Shown piece after piece: positions 25,207 through 34,091 of a stretch of DNA of 35,939 nucleotides. The notes below the pieces were generated by a model. The model had not been told where the DNA came from. It saw only the letters and a program-made list of their open reading frames with translations, and made no database searches. Position 1 is the stretch's first letter. Each line of letters begins with the position of its first letter. The DNA lies in assembly GCA_019634245.1 (NCBI GenBank), contig JAHQVR010000271.1, forward strand, positions 1 through 35,939, read 5' to 3'. The position numbers and the translations under genes are program-made. This DNA is from Gammaproteobacteria bacterium (GTDB lineage Bacteria; Pseudomonadota; Gammaproteobacteria; Granulosicoccales; Granulosicoccaceae).

Positions 25207-26667
25207 ATGCGCTCTTTCCGGGAAGCACTCACCTTCGACGACGTTCTACTCACGCCCAGACATTCGCGTGTGTTGCCTAAGGATGTCCAGCTTAAAACCC
25301 GCCTGTCTCGTAATTTGTCCTTAAATATTCCGCTTATTTCTGCGGCCATGGACACCGTGACGGAATCTCGATTGGCCATCGCCTTGGCGCAAGAAGGTGG
25401 TATCGGAATTATCCATAAAAATTTGGATATCGAGCAGCAGGCTGCTGAAGTGTCGCGAGTGAAGAAATACGAAAGTGGTGTTGTGGCGGAACCTATCACC
25501 ATCACTCCCACCACTACCATACGCGAAGTGCGTGAATTAACACGCAAGTACGGTATTTCTGGTTTACCTGTTGTGGATGGTAAGAAGCTGGTTGGTATCG
25601 TGACACGTCGCGACATTCGTTTTGAAAAAAGAATGGAGCTGGCTGTGTCGGAAATAATGACACCTCAGGAGCAGCTGGTTACGGTGAAAGAAAACGCCTC
25701 CCATGAAACTGCTATAGAAAAATTGCACCAGCATCGTATTGAGAAAGTACTGGTAGTGAATGATGATTTTGAGCTGCGCGGCATGATCACAGTCAAGGAC
25801 ATTCAGAAGGCGCGTGATTTTCCCAATGCGTGTAAAGACCAACAAGGTCGGTTGCTCTCTGGTGCGGCGGTGGGCACCGGTGCAGATACCGAAGACCGAG
25901 TCGCTGCTTTGGTGGAAGCTGGTGCAGATGTTCTTATCGTGGATACCGCTCATGGTCACTCTCAAGGTGTATTGGATCGGGTTGAATGGGTGTCCAGTCA
26001 CTACCCAAACGTGGATGTCATAGGCGGCAACATCGCTACTGCCGAAGCTGCTCTCGATCTCGTCGAGCGCGGCGCTGATGGGGTTAAGGTAGGTATCGGG
26101 CCTGGTTCAATTTGCACAACACGAGTAGTCGCCGGTGTGGGTGTGCCGCAAATTACCGCGATTCATGATGTGGCGACTGCGCTGCAAGAGAGCGATGTTC
26201 CGCTGATCGCGGATGGTGGCATTCGATTCTCCGGAGATATGGCAAAGGCCATTGCAGCCGGCGCGCATTCGGTCATGGTGGGTGGCATGTTTGCGGGAAC
26301 TGAAGAAGCACCGGGTGAAATTGAGCTTTACCAAGGGCGATCCTACAAATCGTATCGGGGTATGGGTTCTGTTGGCGCCATGCGTTCAGGCTCTAGCGAT
26401 CGTTACTTTCAGGATGATGAAGACAGCGAAGACAAGTTGGTACCCGAGGGGATAGAAGGTCGCGTTCCCTACAAGGGGCCAGTGTCGGTGATTGTTCATC
26501 AAATGGTTGGCGGCGTGCGATCCAGTATGGGCTACTGTGGAGCGGCTGATATTCACAGTATGCGCAACGACGCTGAGTTTGTGCGAATCACCGGGGCAGG
26601 TATGAAGGAAAGTCATGTGCACGATGTGCAAATGATAAAAGAAGCTCCGAACTACCGATTGAGCTAA
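25207..26667 (+). CDS. guaB: Inosine-5'-monophosphate dehydrogenase
   Basis: GuaB oxidises IMP to XMP with NAD, the first guanine-specific step. The barrel motifs are complete: [33 protein letters not shown], the catalytic loop [15 protein letters not shown] with the active Cys, and [24 protein letters not shown]-domain pair (about residues 90-205) is inserted, as in most bacteria. ATG 25207 matches homologue starts; a TTG at 25189 would add six residues. A TAAAAT hexamer at 25160-25165 is a possible -10, without a good -35. guaA follows after 14 bases, forming the classical guaBA operon. Confidence 0.97.
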   Translation: MRSFREALTFDDVLLTPRHSRVLPKDVQLKTRLSRNLSLNIPLISAAMDTVTESRLAIALAQEGGIGIIHKNLDIEQQAAEVSRVKKYESGVVAEPITITPTTTIREVRELTRKYGISGLPVVDGKKLVGIVTRRDIRFEKRMELAVSEIMTPQEQLVTVKENASHETAIEKLHQHRIEKVLVVNDDFELRGMITVKDIQKARDFPNACKDQQGRLLSGAAVGTGADTEDRVAALVEAGADVLIVDTAHGHSQGVLDRVEWVSSHYPNVDVIGGNIATAEAALDLVERGADGVKVGIGPGSICTTRVVAGVGVPQITAIHDVATALQESDVPLIADGGIRFSGDMAKAIAAGAHSVMVGGMFAGTEEAPGEIELYQGRSYKSYRGMGSVGAMRSGSSDRYFQDDEDSEDKLVPEGIEGRVPYKGPVSVIVHQMVGGVRSSMGYCGAADIHSMRNDAEFVRITGAGMKESHVHDVQMIKEAPNYRLS

Positions 26668-26681
26668 TAGGCAGACCTTTT

Positions 26682-28253
26682 TTGGATATTCATTCCGAAC
26701 GACTATTGATCCTAGATTTTGGTGGACAAACTACTCAGCTGATCGCGCGGCGGGTCAGAGAGTGTGGTGTTTATTCTGAAATACATCCGTGGGATTTATC
26801 AGAGGAAGAGTTAAACAGCTTTAACGCCAGCGGAATTATTCTATCCGGGGGCCCGGAATCCACCATTGCGGAGGGTGCACCGACTATTCCTCAGGCCGTA
26901 CTTTCCATGGACGTACCGGTGCTGGGTATTTGCTATGGCATGCAGGCACTGGTTCATCAATTGGGTGGTGTCGTAATCGCTCATACCGCTGAGAGTGAAT
27001 TTGGTTTTGCGTCTGTAGAAGTCACTCAGCCTTGCCAATTGTTAGAGGGGCTGAATGATGGCGATGACCCGACGAAACAGACACTGGATGTTTGGATGAG
27101 TCATGGGGATCGGGTGGATCAATTACCGCAGGGTTTTTCAGCCGTTGGTTGCAGTACTAACGCACCGATTGCTGCTATGGCCAATGACAGTCTTCGCTGT
27201 TACGGCATTCAATTTCACCCGGAAGTGACACACACGGTTCAGGGAGCCAACATTCTGAAACGCTTCGTGCACGAGGTCTGCGGTCTCAAAGGTGAATGGA
27301 CACCGGGCAATATTATCCAGGATGCTGTGGAGCGGGCACGTGAAAAGCTGGGTAGCGATTCGGTGTTGCTAGCACTGTCTGGGGGCGTTGACTCCTCGGT
27401 GGTGGCGACGCTATTGCATAAGGCAGTGGGTGATCGACTGACTTGTGTATTTGTCGATAATGGTTTGTTGCGTCTCAATGAGGGCGATCAGGTGATGCAA
27501 ACCTTCGCCGAGAACATGGGTGTCAAAGTGATTAGGGTCGACGCTGAAGAGCGTTTTCTTGAGGCACTAAAGGGTGTTACAGATCCAGAACAGAAACGCA
27601 AAATAATCGGAAATTTGTTTGTTGAAATTTTTGAAGAAGAGTCAGCCAAACTCACCAATATTAAATGGTTGGCGCAAGGCACTATCTATCCAGACGTCAT
27701 TGAGTCGGCAGCATCCAGTACTGGATCAGCCCATTTGATTAAATCCCACCATAACGTCGGTGGATTACCTGAACACATGAAGCTTAAACTGATCGAACCG
27801 TTGAGAGAGTTGTTCAAAGATGAGGTTCGTACTATTGGACTGGATTTGGGTTTGCGTCCCGAAATGATTCACCGGCATCCCTTTCCCGGTCCTGGTTTGG
27901 GCGTGCGAATTTTAGGGGAGGTTAAAAAAGTCTATGCCGATACGTTGCGAGAGGCGGATGATATTTTTATCCGGGCCCTTCGAGAATACGATCTTTATAA
28001 CAAGGTATCCCAGGCGTTCACCGTATTTTTGCCGGTTAAATCGGTCGGTGTGACAGGTGATGGACGTCGGTATGACTACGTGGTGTCTCTGCGGGCTGTT
28101 GAAACCATCGACTTCATGACCGCGCGCGCAGCGCACTTACCGCATGAATTTTTGGATGATGTTGCGCGTCGAATTTGTAACAGCATTCCAACAGTCTCTC
28201 GCGTTACCTACGATATATCGAGTAAGCCACCAGCCACTATTGAGTGGGAATAG
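26682..28253 (+). CDS. guaA: GMP synthase (glutamine-hydrolysing)
   Basis: GuaA converts XMP to GMP. The class I glutaminase domain (about residues 1-200) contains [20 protein letters not shown], the nucleophile in VLGICYGMQ and HPEVTHT; the ATP-pyrophosphatase has the P-loop [16 protein letters not shown]; the dimerisation domain ends PATIEWE, the usual C-terminus. The start is TTG 26682, the only codon that gives the conserved beginning, with no obvious Shine-Dalgarno site; translation may depend on guaB, whose stop lies 14 bases upstream. The first motif reads FGGQTTQ where many GuaA have FGSQYTQ, a minor change. Confidence 0.96.
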   Translation: MDIHSERLLILDFGGQTTQLIARRVRECGVYSEIHPWDLSEEELNSFNASGIILSGGPESTIAEGAPTIPQAVLSMDVPVLGICYGMQALVHQLGGVVIAHTAESEFGFASVEVTQPCQLLEGLNDGDDPTKQTLDVWMSHGDRVDQLPQGFSAVGCSTNAPIAAMANDSLRCYGIQFHPEVTHTVQGANILKRFVHEVCGLKGEWTPGNIIQDAVERAREKLGSDSVLLALSGGVDSSVVATLLHKAVGDRLTCVFVDNGLLRLNEGDQVMQTFAENMGVKVIRVDAEERFLEALKGVTDPEQKRKIIGNLFVEIFEEESAKLTNIKWLAQGTIYPDVIESAASSTGSAHLIKSHHNVGGLPEHMKLKLIEPLRELFKDEVRTIGLDLGLRPEMIHRHPFPGPGLGVRILGEVKKVYADTLREADDIFIRALREYDLYNKVSQAFTVFLPVKSVGVTGDGRRYDYVVSLRAVETIDFMTARAAHLPHEFLDDVARRICNSIPTVSRVTYDISSKPPATIEWE

Positions 28254-28287
28254 TTGAGAGTCTGAATTCCTCTGCTAGTCTCTAAGC

Positions 28288-29496
28288 ATGGACTATTCAC
28301 GCGCAAGCTTTGCCTTGAGCTTCAGCTGTTGCTGGCTGGCTTTGCTATGCAGTACAACCTCTCAAGCGCAGACGGCGCCAATCACTGCCAACGATGCCGA
28401 TGGTGATCAAATTGTTGACACCATTGACGTCGATGATGATAACGACGGTATTCCCGACAATCTGGAAATTGACGCCAATGGGTCGGACCTAGATACCGAT
28501 GGTGATGGCATTGTCAATCGCTTGGATCTAGATAGCGACAATGACGGCCTGTTGGATTGGCAGGAGTCCGGTGCGGTTATCAGTATTGATTTTTCGAGTG
28601 TTCGCATCGTCGGCGGTCGATTGCTAGGCGATGTGGGGTTGAATGGGCTGATCAACCGGCTCGAGTCGCCGGCTGACACGGGCAACCTGAGGTACGCGCT
28701 AGTACATTCGGATGCGGATGGAATTCCAGATGTGATTGACCTGGATGCCGACAATGATGGCCAACCCGATTTATTGGAAGCCGCGGTCAGCCCCGATTTG
28801 GATGCCGATGGAGATGCTCGTATCGACGCGCCACCGGGTACTGTGGGTGTCGACGGAATTCTAGATGTTCTGCAGACCACCAATGACGTTACCTGTTGTG
28901 ATGTGAACGGCGACGGCGTGGATGATCCGCTGCCCGTAAACACCGATCTCGCTGACCTACCTGATTTTCAGGATCTAGACAGCGACAATGATTCGACCAG
29001 CGATCTGGTGGAGCTCGGTGGCAGAGACGCTGATGGAGACGGCCGCGTGGACAATTTTTTCGACTCCTCACCGGTTCCCGACGGTATGGACGATGTCCTG
29101 TTGCGGATTCCATTGACCAGTACCGACATCAATGGCAATGGTGTACCCGATCAACTCGATCCGTTCGCCGTAGGGCATGTGCAACCCGGCGAAACACCGG
29201 ATGATTTGCCAATGAACCCAGAAGACGGCGAAGACAGTGAGGCCGATACCACTGGCGAGCCTGAATTAGCGCCGGACTCTGATTCTTCGGGTAGTCAGTC
29301 ACCCACCAACGAAACAGACGATTCCTCTGCAGGGAATGAGCCGCTTGAAGACTCTTCGGTGGGGCTTGTACAAACTGGGGCTAACGCCTCAGGCTGCTCC
29401 ATCGGTGGGACGTCTATTGATTTACTGTTGCCGCTATTGGCTCTATTGAGCATTGCAGTGTTGGGGTGGCGTATGACTCTGCGACGCGTGCGCTGA
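28288..29496 (+). CDS. Secreted Asp-rich Ca-binding-repeat (TSP3-like) protein with CTERM-type sorting signal
   Basis: The 402-residue protein has an N-terminal signal peptide ending at about TSQAQ, then many DxDxDG-type loops of the thrombospondin type 3 kind (DADGDQIVDTIDVDDDNDGI, DTDGDGIVNRLDLDSDNDG, DVNGDGVDDP), which bind calcium in known proteins. An acidic Ser/Thr/Asp-rich linker (about 315-365) leads to the C-terminal GCSIGGTSIDLLLPLLALL, continuing as a membrane helix and ending in basic residues (RRVR). A Cys, a short Gly/Ser stretch, a hydrophobic helix and an Arg cluster form a CTERM-style sorting signal; it most resembles the JDVT-CTERM class as I remember it. An OmpA-like lipoprotein gene starts 10 bases downstream. 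Confidence 0.8.
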   Translation: MDYSRASFALSFSCCWLALLCSTTSQAQTAPITANDADGDQIVDTIDVDDDNDGIPDNLEIDANGSDLDTDGDGIVNRLDLDSDNDGLLDWQESGAVISIDFSSVRIVGGRLLGDVGLNGLINRLESPADTGNLRYALVHSDADGIPDVIDLDADNDGQPDLLEAAVSPDLDADGDARIDAPPGTVGVDGILDVLQTTNDVTCCDVNGDGVDDPLPVNTDLADLPDFQDLDSDNDSTSDLVELGGRDADGDGRVDNFFDSSPVPDGMDDVLLRIPLTSTDINGNGVPDQLDPFAVGHVQPGETPDDLPMNPEDGEDSEADTTGEPELAPDSDSSGSQSPTNETDDSSAGNEPLEDSSVGLVQTGANASGCSIGGTSIDLLLPLLALLSIAVLGWRMTLRRVR

Positions 29497-29506
29497 TGTC
29501 GATGGG

Positions 29507-29965
29507 ATGAAAATGGGGTGGGTGCTGTTATGCACCATGTTATCAGTAGGGTGTGCATCCTCTACGGGCATACGAAGTGATCAGAACACCGATGAATCCA
29601 ACGACGCCGCAGTAGAGGCGTTGTTCGAAGGTAAAATAGACGGTCTGGAATTTGGTTCGGGAGACCACAACCTCACCAATGCGTCACGCAAAGTGCTGGC
29701 AACCTTGGTAGAGAATTTGAAGGCACACCCAGAAGTTATCGTCGCGTTGGGTGGACATACGGACAATAGAGGGTCAGCGGCGGCCAACCTTGAACTGTCC
29801 AAGCGGCGCGTTATGGCCGTTGTGAAATATTTGGTGGTGAACGGAATTGATGGCCGACGACTCCAACCCTATGGTTATGGGGAGAGCCGGCCGATTGTCA
29901 GCAACGCAACGCCCGATGGGCGTCAAATGAACCGCCGAATTGAAATGAGCATTGTCAAACCATGA
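29507..29965 (+). CDS. OmpA-family outer-membrane lipoprotein (peptidoglycan-binding)
   Basis: The signal peptide ends in a lipobox (LSVGC, Cys16), so the mature protein should be lipidated and held in the outer membrane. The C-terminal 100 residues are an OmpA-like domain: GLEFGSGDHNLTNASRKVL, GGHTDNRGSAAANLELSKRR and GYGESRPIVSN...GRQMNRRIEM. The Asp and Arg that contact diaminopimelate in this family are present (HTDNRGS; NRRIE). It is short, like Pal or YiaD. It begins 10 bases after the TSP3-like gene, so they form an operon, and it could anchor the surface protein's complex to the wall. Confidence 0.9.
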   Translation: MKMGWVLLCTMLSVGCASSTGIRSDQNTDESNDAAVEALFEGKIDGLEFGSGDHNLTNASRKVLATLVENLKAHPEVIVALGGHTDNRGSAAANLELSKRRVMAVVKYLVVNGIDGRRLQPYGYGESRPIVSNATPDGRQMNRRIEMSIVKP

Positions 29966-30035
29966 CAGTGATGACAGACACCAGCCGCTGACGTGCGGCA
30001 ACAGGCAAAATGCTTGAATGTTGAATGAGAACTTA

Positions 30036-30515
30036 ATGAGAATACGCAGATTGACTCAATTGGGGCTCGGCCTGGTGCTAGGTCTGATGCTGTTCGGCTG
30101 CGCATCCCTCGAGCCTGCGCAACAAGATCCGCCTCAGGAGGTGCTCTCTAAATCGATGCCGGACGGATCAATACGGTACGATACAGAAGATCCGCGATTA
30201 GCCCAGCTGTGGGCGGCCGCCGAACAGGCCCGTATCGAGCAAAAGCCAGCTCAGGCACTGGAACATATATATGACGCCCTTGAAATTAGTCCGACCAACA
30301 GCTTGCTTTGGAGTCGGGCCGCAGAACTTCAGCTTGAAGGCGATGAAGCCTTGCAGGCTGAAAATTTTGCGTTCAAGTCGAATCTCTACGCCGGAAACAA
30401 CTCGGCGCTGCTACTGCGCAATTGGATGATCATCGAACATGCTCGAAGCTTACGAGGCGATCTACTTGGCGTGCGCAGCGCTCATAAAAAAGTCCAGCAA
30501 TACCAATACAACTAA
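30036..30515 (+). CDS. Small lipoprotein with TPR-like repeats
   Basis: From ATG 30036 the protein has 159 residues, with a lipoprotein signal (MRIRRLTQLGLGLVLGLMLF, then GC as lipobox Cys) followed by Pro/Gln linker and two helical repeats of TPR type (LAQLWAAAEQARIEQKPAQA, ALEISPTNSLLWSRAAEL). An alternative ATG at 30018 adds six residues. No named family is recognised; tetratricopeptide lipoproteins generally serve as assembly scaffolds in the envelope. It follows the OmpA-like gene by about 70 bases on the same strand and precedes the helicase gene by about 30. Confidence 0.75.
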   Translation: MRIRRLTQLGLGLVLGLMLFGCASLEPAQQDPPQEVLSKSMPDGSIRYDTEDPRLAQLWAAAEQARIEQKPAQALEHIYDALEISPTNSLLWSRAAELQLEGDEALQAENFAFKSNLYAGNNSALLLRNWMIIEHARSLRGDLLGVRSAHKKVQQYQYN

Positions 30516-30547
30516 CCTTTTCTTAAAACCGGGACAGGGAGGTGCCG

Positions 30548-32503
30548 GTGTTTGACTCTGTAAACTCCATAGCAGAACTGCTGGGCGATCAAGGGCCTAT
30601 CGCCGAGCATCTACCTGGCTTTGCACCTCGTGAAGAACAGCAGCACCTTGCTACTGCGGTGCATGAAGCGCTAGAAAACCAAGCGTTATTAGTAGGTGAA
30701 GCGGGCACTGGGATCGGCAAAACCTTTGCCTACCTGGTGCCGGCAATGATTTCTGGCCAGCGTGTGATCATTTCAACGGGCACGCGCCATCTACAAGATC
30801 AGCTGTTCTATACCGATTTACCACTGGTCAAAAGAGCGTTGGGTTTAGGTATTACCACGAGCTTGTTGAAAGGGCGGTCGAACTATCTGTGTCGCCATCG
30901 CTTAGCCAAAGCCATGCGTCATCCCGTGCTGTCTGATCAAAAACACCAGACACACCTGCGGCTGTTACAGGATTGGTCGCGACGCACCACAACCGGCGAT
31001 GTCGCTGAAGTGCTGGATGTCCCAGAGGATTCTATGGTGTGGGGCTTTGTCACCTCCAATAATGAATTTTGTTCCCAACATGAATTTGAAGATTTAGCCG
31101 ATTGTTTTATTCACAAAGCGCGCAAGCAGGCCCAGGAATCGGACATCGTCGTTGTGAATCATCACCTGCTCTGCGCCGATCTTGCGTTGAAAGAGGAGGG
31201 CTTTGGCGATCTATTGCCCAGTGCCAATGGGTTTATCATCGATGAGGCTCATCAATTGCCGGAAATCGCTGCGCAGTTTTTTGGTCGCAAGCTCAGTAGT
31301 CGACAATTGCTGGATCTTGCACGGGATGTGGTTGGTGACCAGCTCCACGAAGCACCTGATATGAGCGAGTTGCGCGATCACGCCGGAGAGCTTGAATCGT
31401 CCGTTCGATATTTCCGCTTGGCGTTTGGTGTGGAACCCAACCGTGATGCTTGGAATGCCGTAGCAACGCAATCTGGTATAGAACGAGAGTTGGATCGGCT
31501 CGAAGAGGTGCTGGAAACTCTTTATGACGTACTGGATTCGGTACAGGGGCGGGGCAAAGGATTGGAAAGTTGTTATCGACGTGTCCAGGCACATCGATCT
31601 ACGTTCAACGCTTTCACAGCGCAGGACCCTGATTCAGAATACATCCATTGGTTTGAAACCTTCCGCACCGGATTCAGTTTAAACATGACACCAATGAATG
31701 TGGCCAAGCCGTTTCAACGGGCTATGCAGCAGATGGCATCGAGTTGGGTGTTTACCTCGGCCACACTGGCAGTGGGTGGGGATTTCAGTCATTTCAAAGC
31801 GCGTCTGGGTTTGACCGAAACTGATGAACTCCAGGTAGATAGTCCGTTTAACTACCGACAGAATGCCATGTTGTTTTTGCCCGAAGGGCTACCTGAACCC
31901 TCGCACGCCGGTTTTACCAAAGCAGCGATGGATGCGATTATTCCGGTGCTCAAAGCCAGTCAGGGTCGAGCCTTTTTGCTGTTCACCAGCTATCGGGCGA
32001 TGAACGAGGCGTCGGCTTATTTAGCGGATAAATTTGACTATCCGATGTTGTGTCAGGGTCAAATGCCCAAGCGCGAGTTAGTGGAAGCTTTTCAATCGTT
32101 AGGCAATGCGGTGCTATTGGGCACCAGTAGTTTTTGGGAAGGGGTTGACGTGCGCGGTGAGGCTTTATCGTGCGTGGTGATCGACAAACTTCCGTTTGGC
32201 TCCCCTGGGGATCCGGTGATGAGCGCGCGCATCGATCAAATGAAACAATCCGGTGGCAACCCTTTTTATGAATATCAATTGCCGCAGGCGGCCATTTCGT
32301 TGAAGCAGGGTGTAGGCCGACTAATTCGAGATGTTACTGATACCGGAGTACTTGTATTGTGCGATCCTCGCATACGCACTCGCAACTACGGAGAAGTGTT
32401 CATTAACAGCATGCCTGCTATGCCCATCACTCGTGAACTGGAAGAAGTGGAAGAGTTTTATCGACGAATTCGGCAAAGTTATGCCACAGAGACCGAGTCA
32501 TGA
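30548..32503 (+). CDS. yoaA: DinG/YoaA-type (XPD-like) ATP-dependent DNA helicase
   Basis: This superfamily 2 helicase has Walker A GEAGTGIGKT, Walker B FIIDEAHQLPE, and C-terminal motifs VFTSATLAVGG, LLGTSSFWEGVDVRGEAL and QGVGRLIRDVTDTGV. The 5'-3' helicases of this group need a 4Fe-4S cluster. Three cysteines align with the cluster ligands (NYLC, EFC, ADC), but the position five residues after the second is Phe (TTT 31085-31087) where E. coli DinG spacing (C-x4-C-x5-C) predicts Cys. GTG 30548 is chosen because AGGGAGG lies five bases before it; GTG 30542 overlaps that site. E. coli YoaA helps repair stalled forks. tsaB overlaps by ATGA. Confidence 0.88.
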   Translation: MFDSVNSIAELLGDQGPIAEHLPGFAPREEQQHLATAVHEALENQALLVGEAGTGIGKTFAYLVPAMISGQRVIISTGTRHLQDQLFYTDLPLVKRALGLGITTSLLKGRSNYLCRHRLAKAMRHPVLSDQKHQTHLRLLQDWSRRTTTGDVAEVLDVPEDSMVWGFVTSNNEFCSQHEFEDLADCFIHKARKQAQESDIVVVNHHLLCADLALKEEGFGDLLPSANGFIIDEAHQLPEIAAQFFGRKLSSRQLLDLARDVVGDQLHEAPDMSELRDHAGELESSVRYFRLAFGVEPNRDAWNAVATQSGIERELDRLEEVLETLYDVLDSVQGRGKGLESCYRRVQAHRSTFNAFTAQDPDSEYIHWFETFRTGFSLNMTPMNVAKPFQRAMQQMASSWVFTSATLAVGGDFSHFKARLGLTETDELQVDSPFNYRQNAMLFLPEGLPEPSHAGFTKAAMDAIIPVLKASQGRAFLLFTSYRAMNEASAYLADKFDYPMLCQGQMPKRELVEAFQSLGNAVLLGTSSFWEGVDVRGEALSCVVIDKLPFGSPGDPVMSARIDQMKQSGGNPFYEYQLPQAAISLKQGVGRLIRDVTDTGVLVLCDPRIRTRNYGEVFINSMPAMPITRELEEVEEFYRRIRQSYATETES

Positions 32504-33141
32504 ATCTGCTCGCTATGGATACCTCAACCGATGCCTGTAGCGTCGCACTATGGGTGGCTGACAAACTCTATCTCGATCACCGTGTTGAACCGCAACAGCA
32601 CGCTCAATTGCTGTTGCCCATGATTGATACGCTGTTTAAAGAGGCCAATGCAGATGTTCAAGAACTCGATGCGGTTGTGTTTGGCCAAGGTCCGGGAAGC
32701 TTCACGGGTTTGCGGATTGCTGCAAGTTGTGCAGCGGGTGTAGCGTTTGGTGCTAATTGCGGCATTATCGCTGTGTCTTCTTTACAGGCACTGGCTCAGG
32801 GGCTTTTCCGGGATAATGGGTACGAGAAAGTGTTGGTGAGTTTTGATGCTCGCAAAGGCGAAACTTACTGGGGTACCTACGCCGTGGATTCCAAGGGGCT
32901 TATGCAAACAGTCTCGGCAGATGCTCTGGATACACCAGAGAACGTCGTGTTGCCCGAGGGTTTTGTTCGGGCCGATCAATCAACTGCCTGGCCTAATGCT
33001 CAAGATCACATAACACTTGCTACGCCCAAGGCATTAAACGGTGAATGGGACACAGCTGATAAGGCGCTACCCATCTATCTACGCGATCGTGTGGCGCTGA
33101 CCGAGAAAGAACGTGCGGCCGGAGATACATTAACTTCATGA
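32500..33141 (+). CDS. tsaB: tRNA threonylcarbamoyladenosine biosynthesis protein TsaB
   Basis: TsaB is the non-catalytic partner of TsaD in making t6A at position 37 of ANN-decoding tRNAs. The ASKHA-fold N-terminus is diagnostic: LLAMDTSTDACSVALW, EPQQHAQLLLPMID, VVFGQGPGSFTGLRIA and GIIAVSSLQALAQG. Length 213 aa is usual. It overlaps yoaA upstream and the nitroreductase downstream by ATGA, forming a tightly coupled three-gene unit; the yoaA-tsaB pair is conserved in gammaproteobacteria. Confidence 0.95.
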   Translation: MNLLAMDTSTDACSVALWVADKLYLDHRVEPQQHAQLLLPMIDTLFKEANADVQELDAVVFGQGPGSFTGLRIAASCAAGVAFGANCGIIAVSSLQALAQGLFRDNGYEKVLVSFDARKGETYWGTYAVDSKGLMQTVSADALDTPENVVLPEGFVRADQSTAWPNAQDHITLATPKALNGEWDTADKALPIYLRDRVALTEKERAAGDTLTS

Positions 33142-33842
33142 ACGATTCAGACTATATCAGTTATGACAAAAGTCTCAGTGTTACTGACGCTATCAACACG
33201 CGGAGATCTCTTCGGGCTTTTTTGCCAGAAGATGTCCCGAACGATGTCGTGCGTTCGATACTCACCACGGCTGCTCGTGCACCTAGCGGTACCAATATGC
33301 AACCTTGGGAAGTGTATGTTCTCAAAGGTGACACCTTAAAAGCGGTCAGTGAGTCTGTATGTGCTGCGTTTGACAATCCCGATATTAAGCCCAGTAGCGA
33401 GACGCAGTACTACCCCACCAAATGGTTCGAACCCTATTTGGCTCGTCGTAGAAAAGTAGGCTGGGATTTATATGGTTTGCTGGATATCAAAAAAGGTGAT
33501 CGGGAGAAGACTCACAAACAGCACAAGCGGAATTATGAATTTTTTGATGCGCCGCTGGGAATGATGTTTACTATCCACAAGGAGCTGGCCACAGGAAGCT
33601 GGCTGGATTACGGCATGTTTCTACAAAACATCATGTTGCTCGCCCGTGAAGCGGGATTACACACATGTCCACAGGCTGCCTGGCCGGATTACCACACTGA
33701 AGTCAGAAAGGTGCTTAATTTTACTCCCGAAGAAGTGTTAGTTTGTGGCATGACGATGGGGTATGCCAACCCCGATGCTATCGAAAATACATTGGTAACA
33801 GATCGAGTGCCAGTGGACGAGTTTGTGCGATTTTTAGACTAA
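33138..33842 (+). CDS. Nitroreductase family FMN-dependent oxidoreductase
   Basis: Typical nitroreductase features are visible: the FMN-binding start INTRRSLRAFLPEDVP, TAARAPSGTNMQPWEVYVL, a central polar insert (about residues 80-130) and LDYGMFLQNIMLLAREAG, with PQAAWPDYH and VCGMTMGYANPDA towards the end. These flavoenzymes reduce nitro, quinone or unsaturated compounds with NAD(P)H; the physiological substrate cannot be read from the sequence. The ATGA overlap with tsaB indicates co-translation, though no functional link with tRNA modification is evident. The following 249-base gap separates it from convergent genes. Confidence 0.9.
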   Translation: MNDSDYISYDKSLSVTDAINTRRSLRAFLPEDVPNDVVRSILTTAARAPSGTNMQPWEVYVLKGDTLKAVSESVCAAFDNPDIKPSSETQYYPTKWFEPYLARRRKVGWDLYGLLDIKKGDREKTHKQHKRNYEFFDAPLGMMFTIHKELATGSWLDYGMFLQNIMLLAREAGLHTCPQAAWPDYHTEVRKVLNFTPEEVLVCGMTMGYANPDAIENTLVTDRVPVDEFVRFLD

Positions 33843-33910
33843 CTTAAGGTGAATGCTTGAATTGGGTGCACAGCAAAGCGTGGACCAACGTTGAAATGCG
33901 TAGCATCTGA

Positions 33911-33934
33911 CCGGTAGCGCGGCAATTTTACCGG
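33911..33934. other. Inverted repeat after the nitroreductase gene
   Basis: CCGGTA (33911-33916) and TACCGG (33929-33934) could pair across a 12-base loop, about 70 bases after the nitroreductase stop. There is no T tract after it on either strand, so it is not a standard rho-independent terminator. The rest of the gap 33843-34091 shows no recognisable element apart from a small ORF at 33969. Confidence 0.4.
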
Positions 33935-33968
33935 ACTGTGATTGTGCCTCTGGATGTACAGTGGACTC

Positions 33969-34070
33969 ATGAAAACATTCATTCAATTTCTCAAAGGCCT
34001 AAGTGGTGTGAACCCGTATTTGTCGCCGACGTATTTGTTCGATGACAAAGTGGCTTCGCAGCCGCTCTAG
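33969..34070 (+). CDS. Possible small protein (33 aa)
   Basis: A short frame from ATG 33969 to TAG 34068-34070 encodes MKTFIQFLKGLSGVNPYLSP and thirteen further residues, ending SQPL. It is preceded by GTGGA at five bases, a fair ribosome site, and the first half would form an amphipathic helix. It lies in the otherwise empty gap between the convergent nitroreductase and hydrolase genes. I do not recognise a family. It could be a genuine small protein or chance. Confidence 0.3.
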   Translation: MKTFIQFLKGLSGVNPYLSPTYLFDDKVASQPL

Positions 34071-34091
34071 CCCGATAGTTTTGACGCAGTA

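Noticed and set aside
28407..28943. Minus-strand frame of 178 codons within the TSP3-like gene
   Set aside because: Shadow of Asp/Gly-rich codons; Ser/Pro-rich without motifs, while the plus strand has a signal peptide and repeats.
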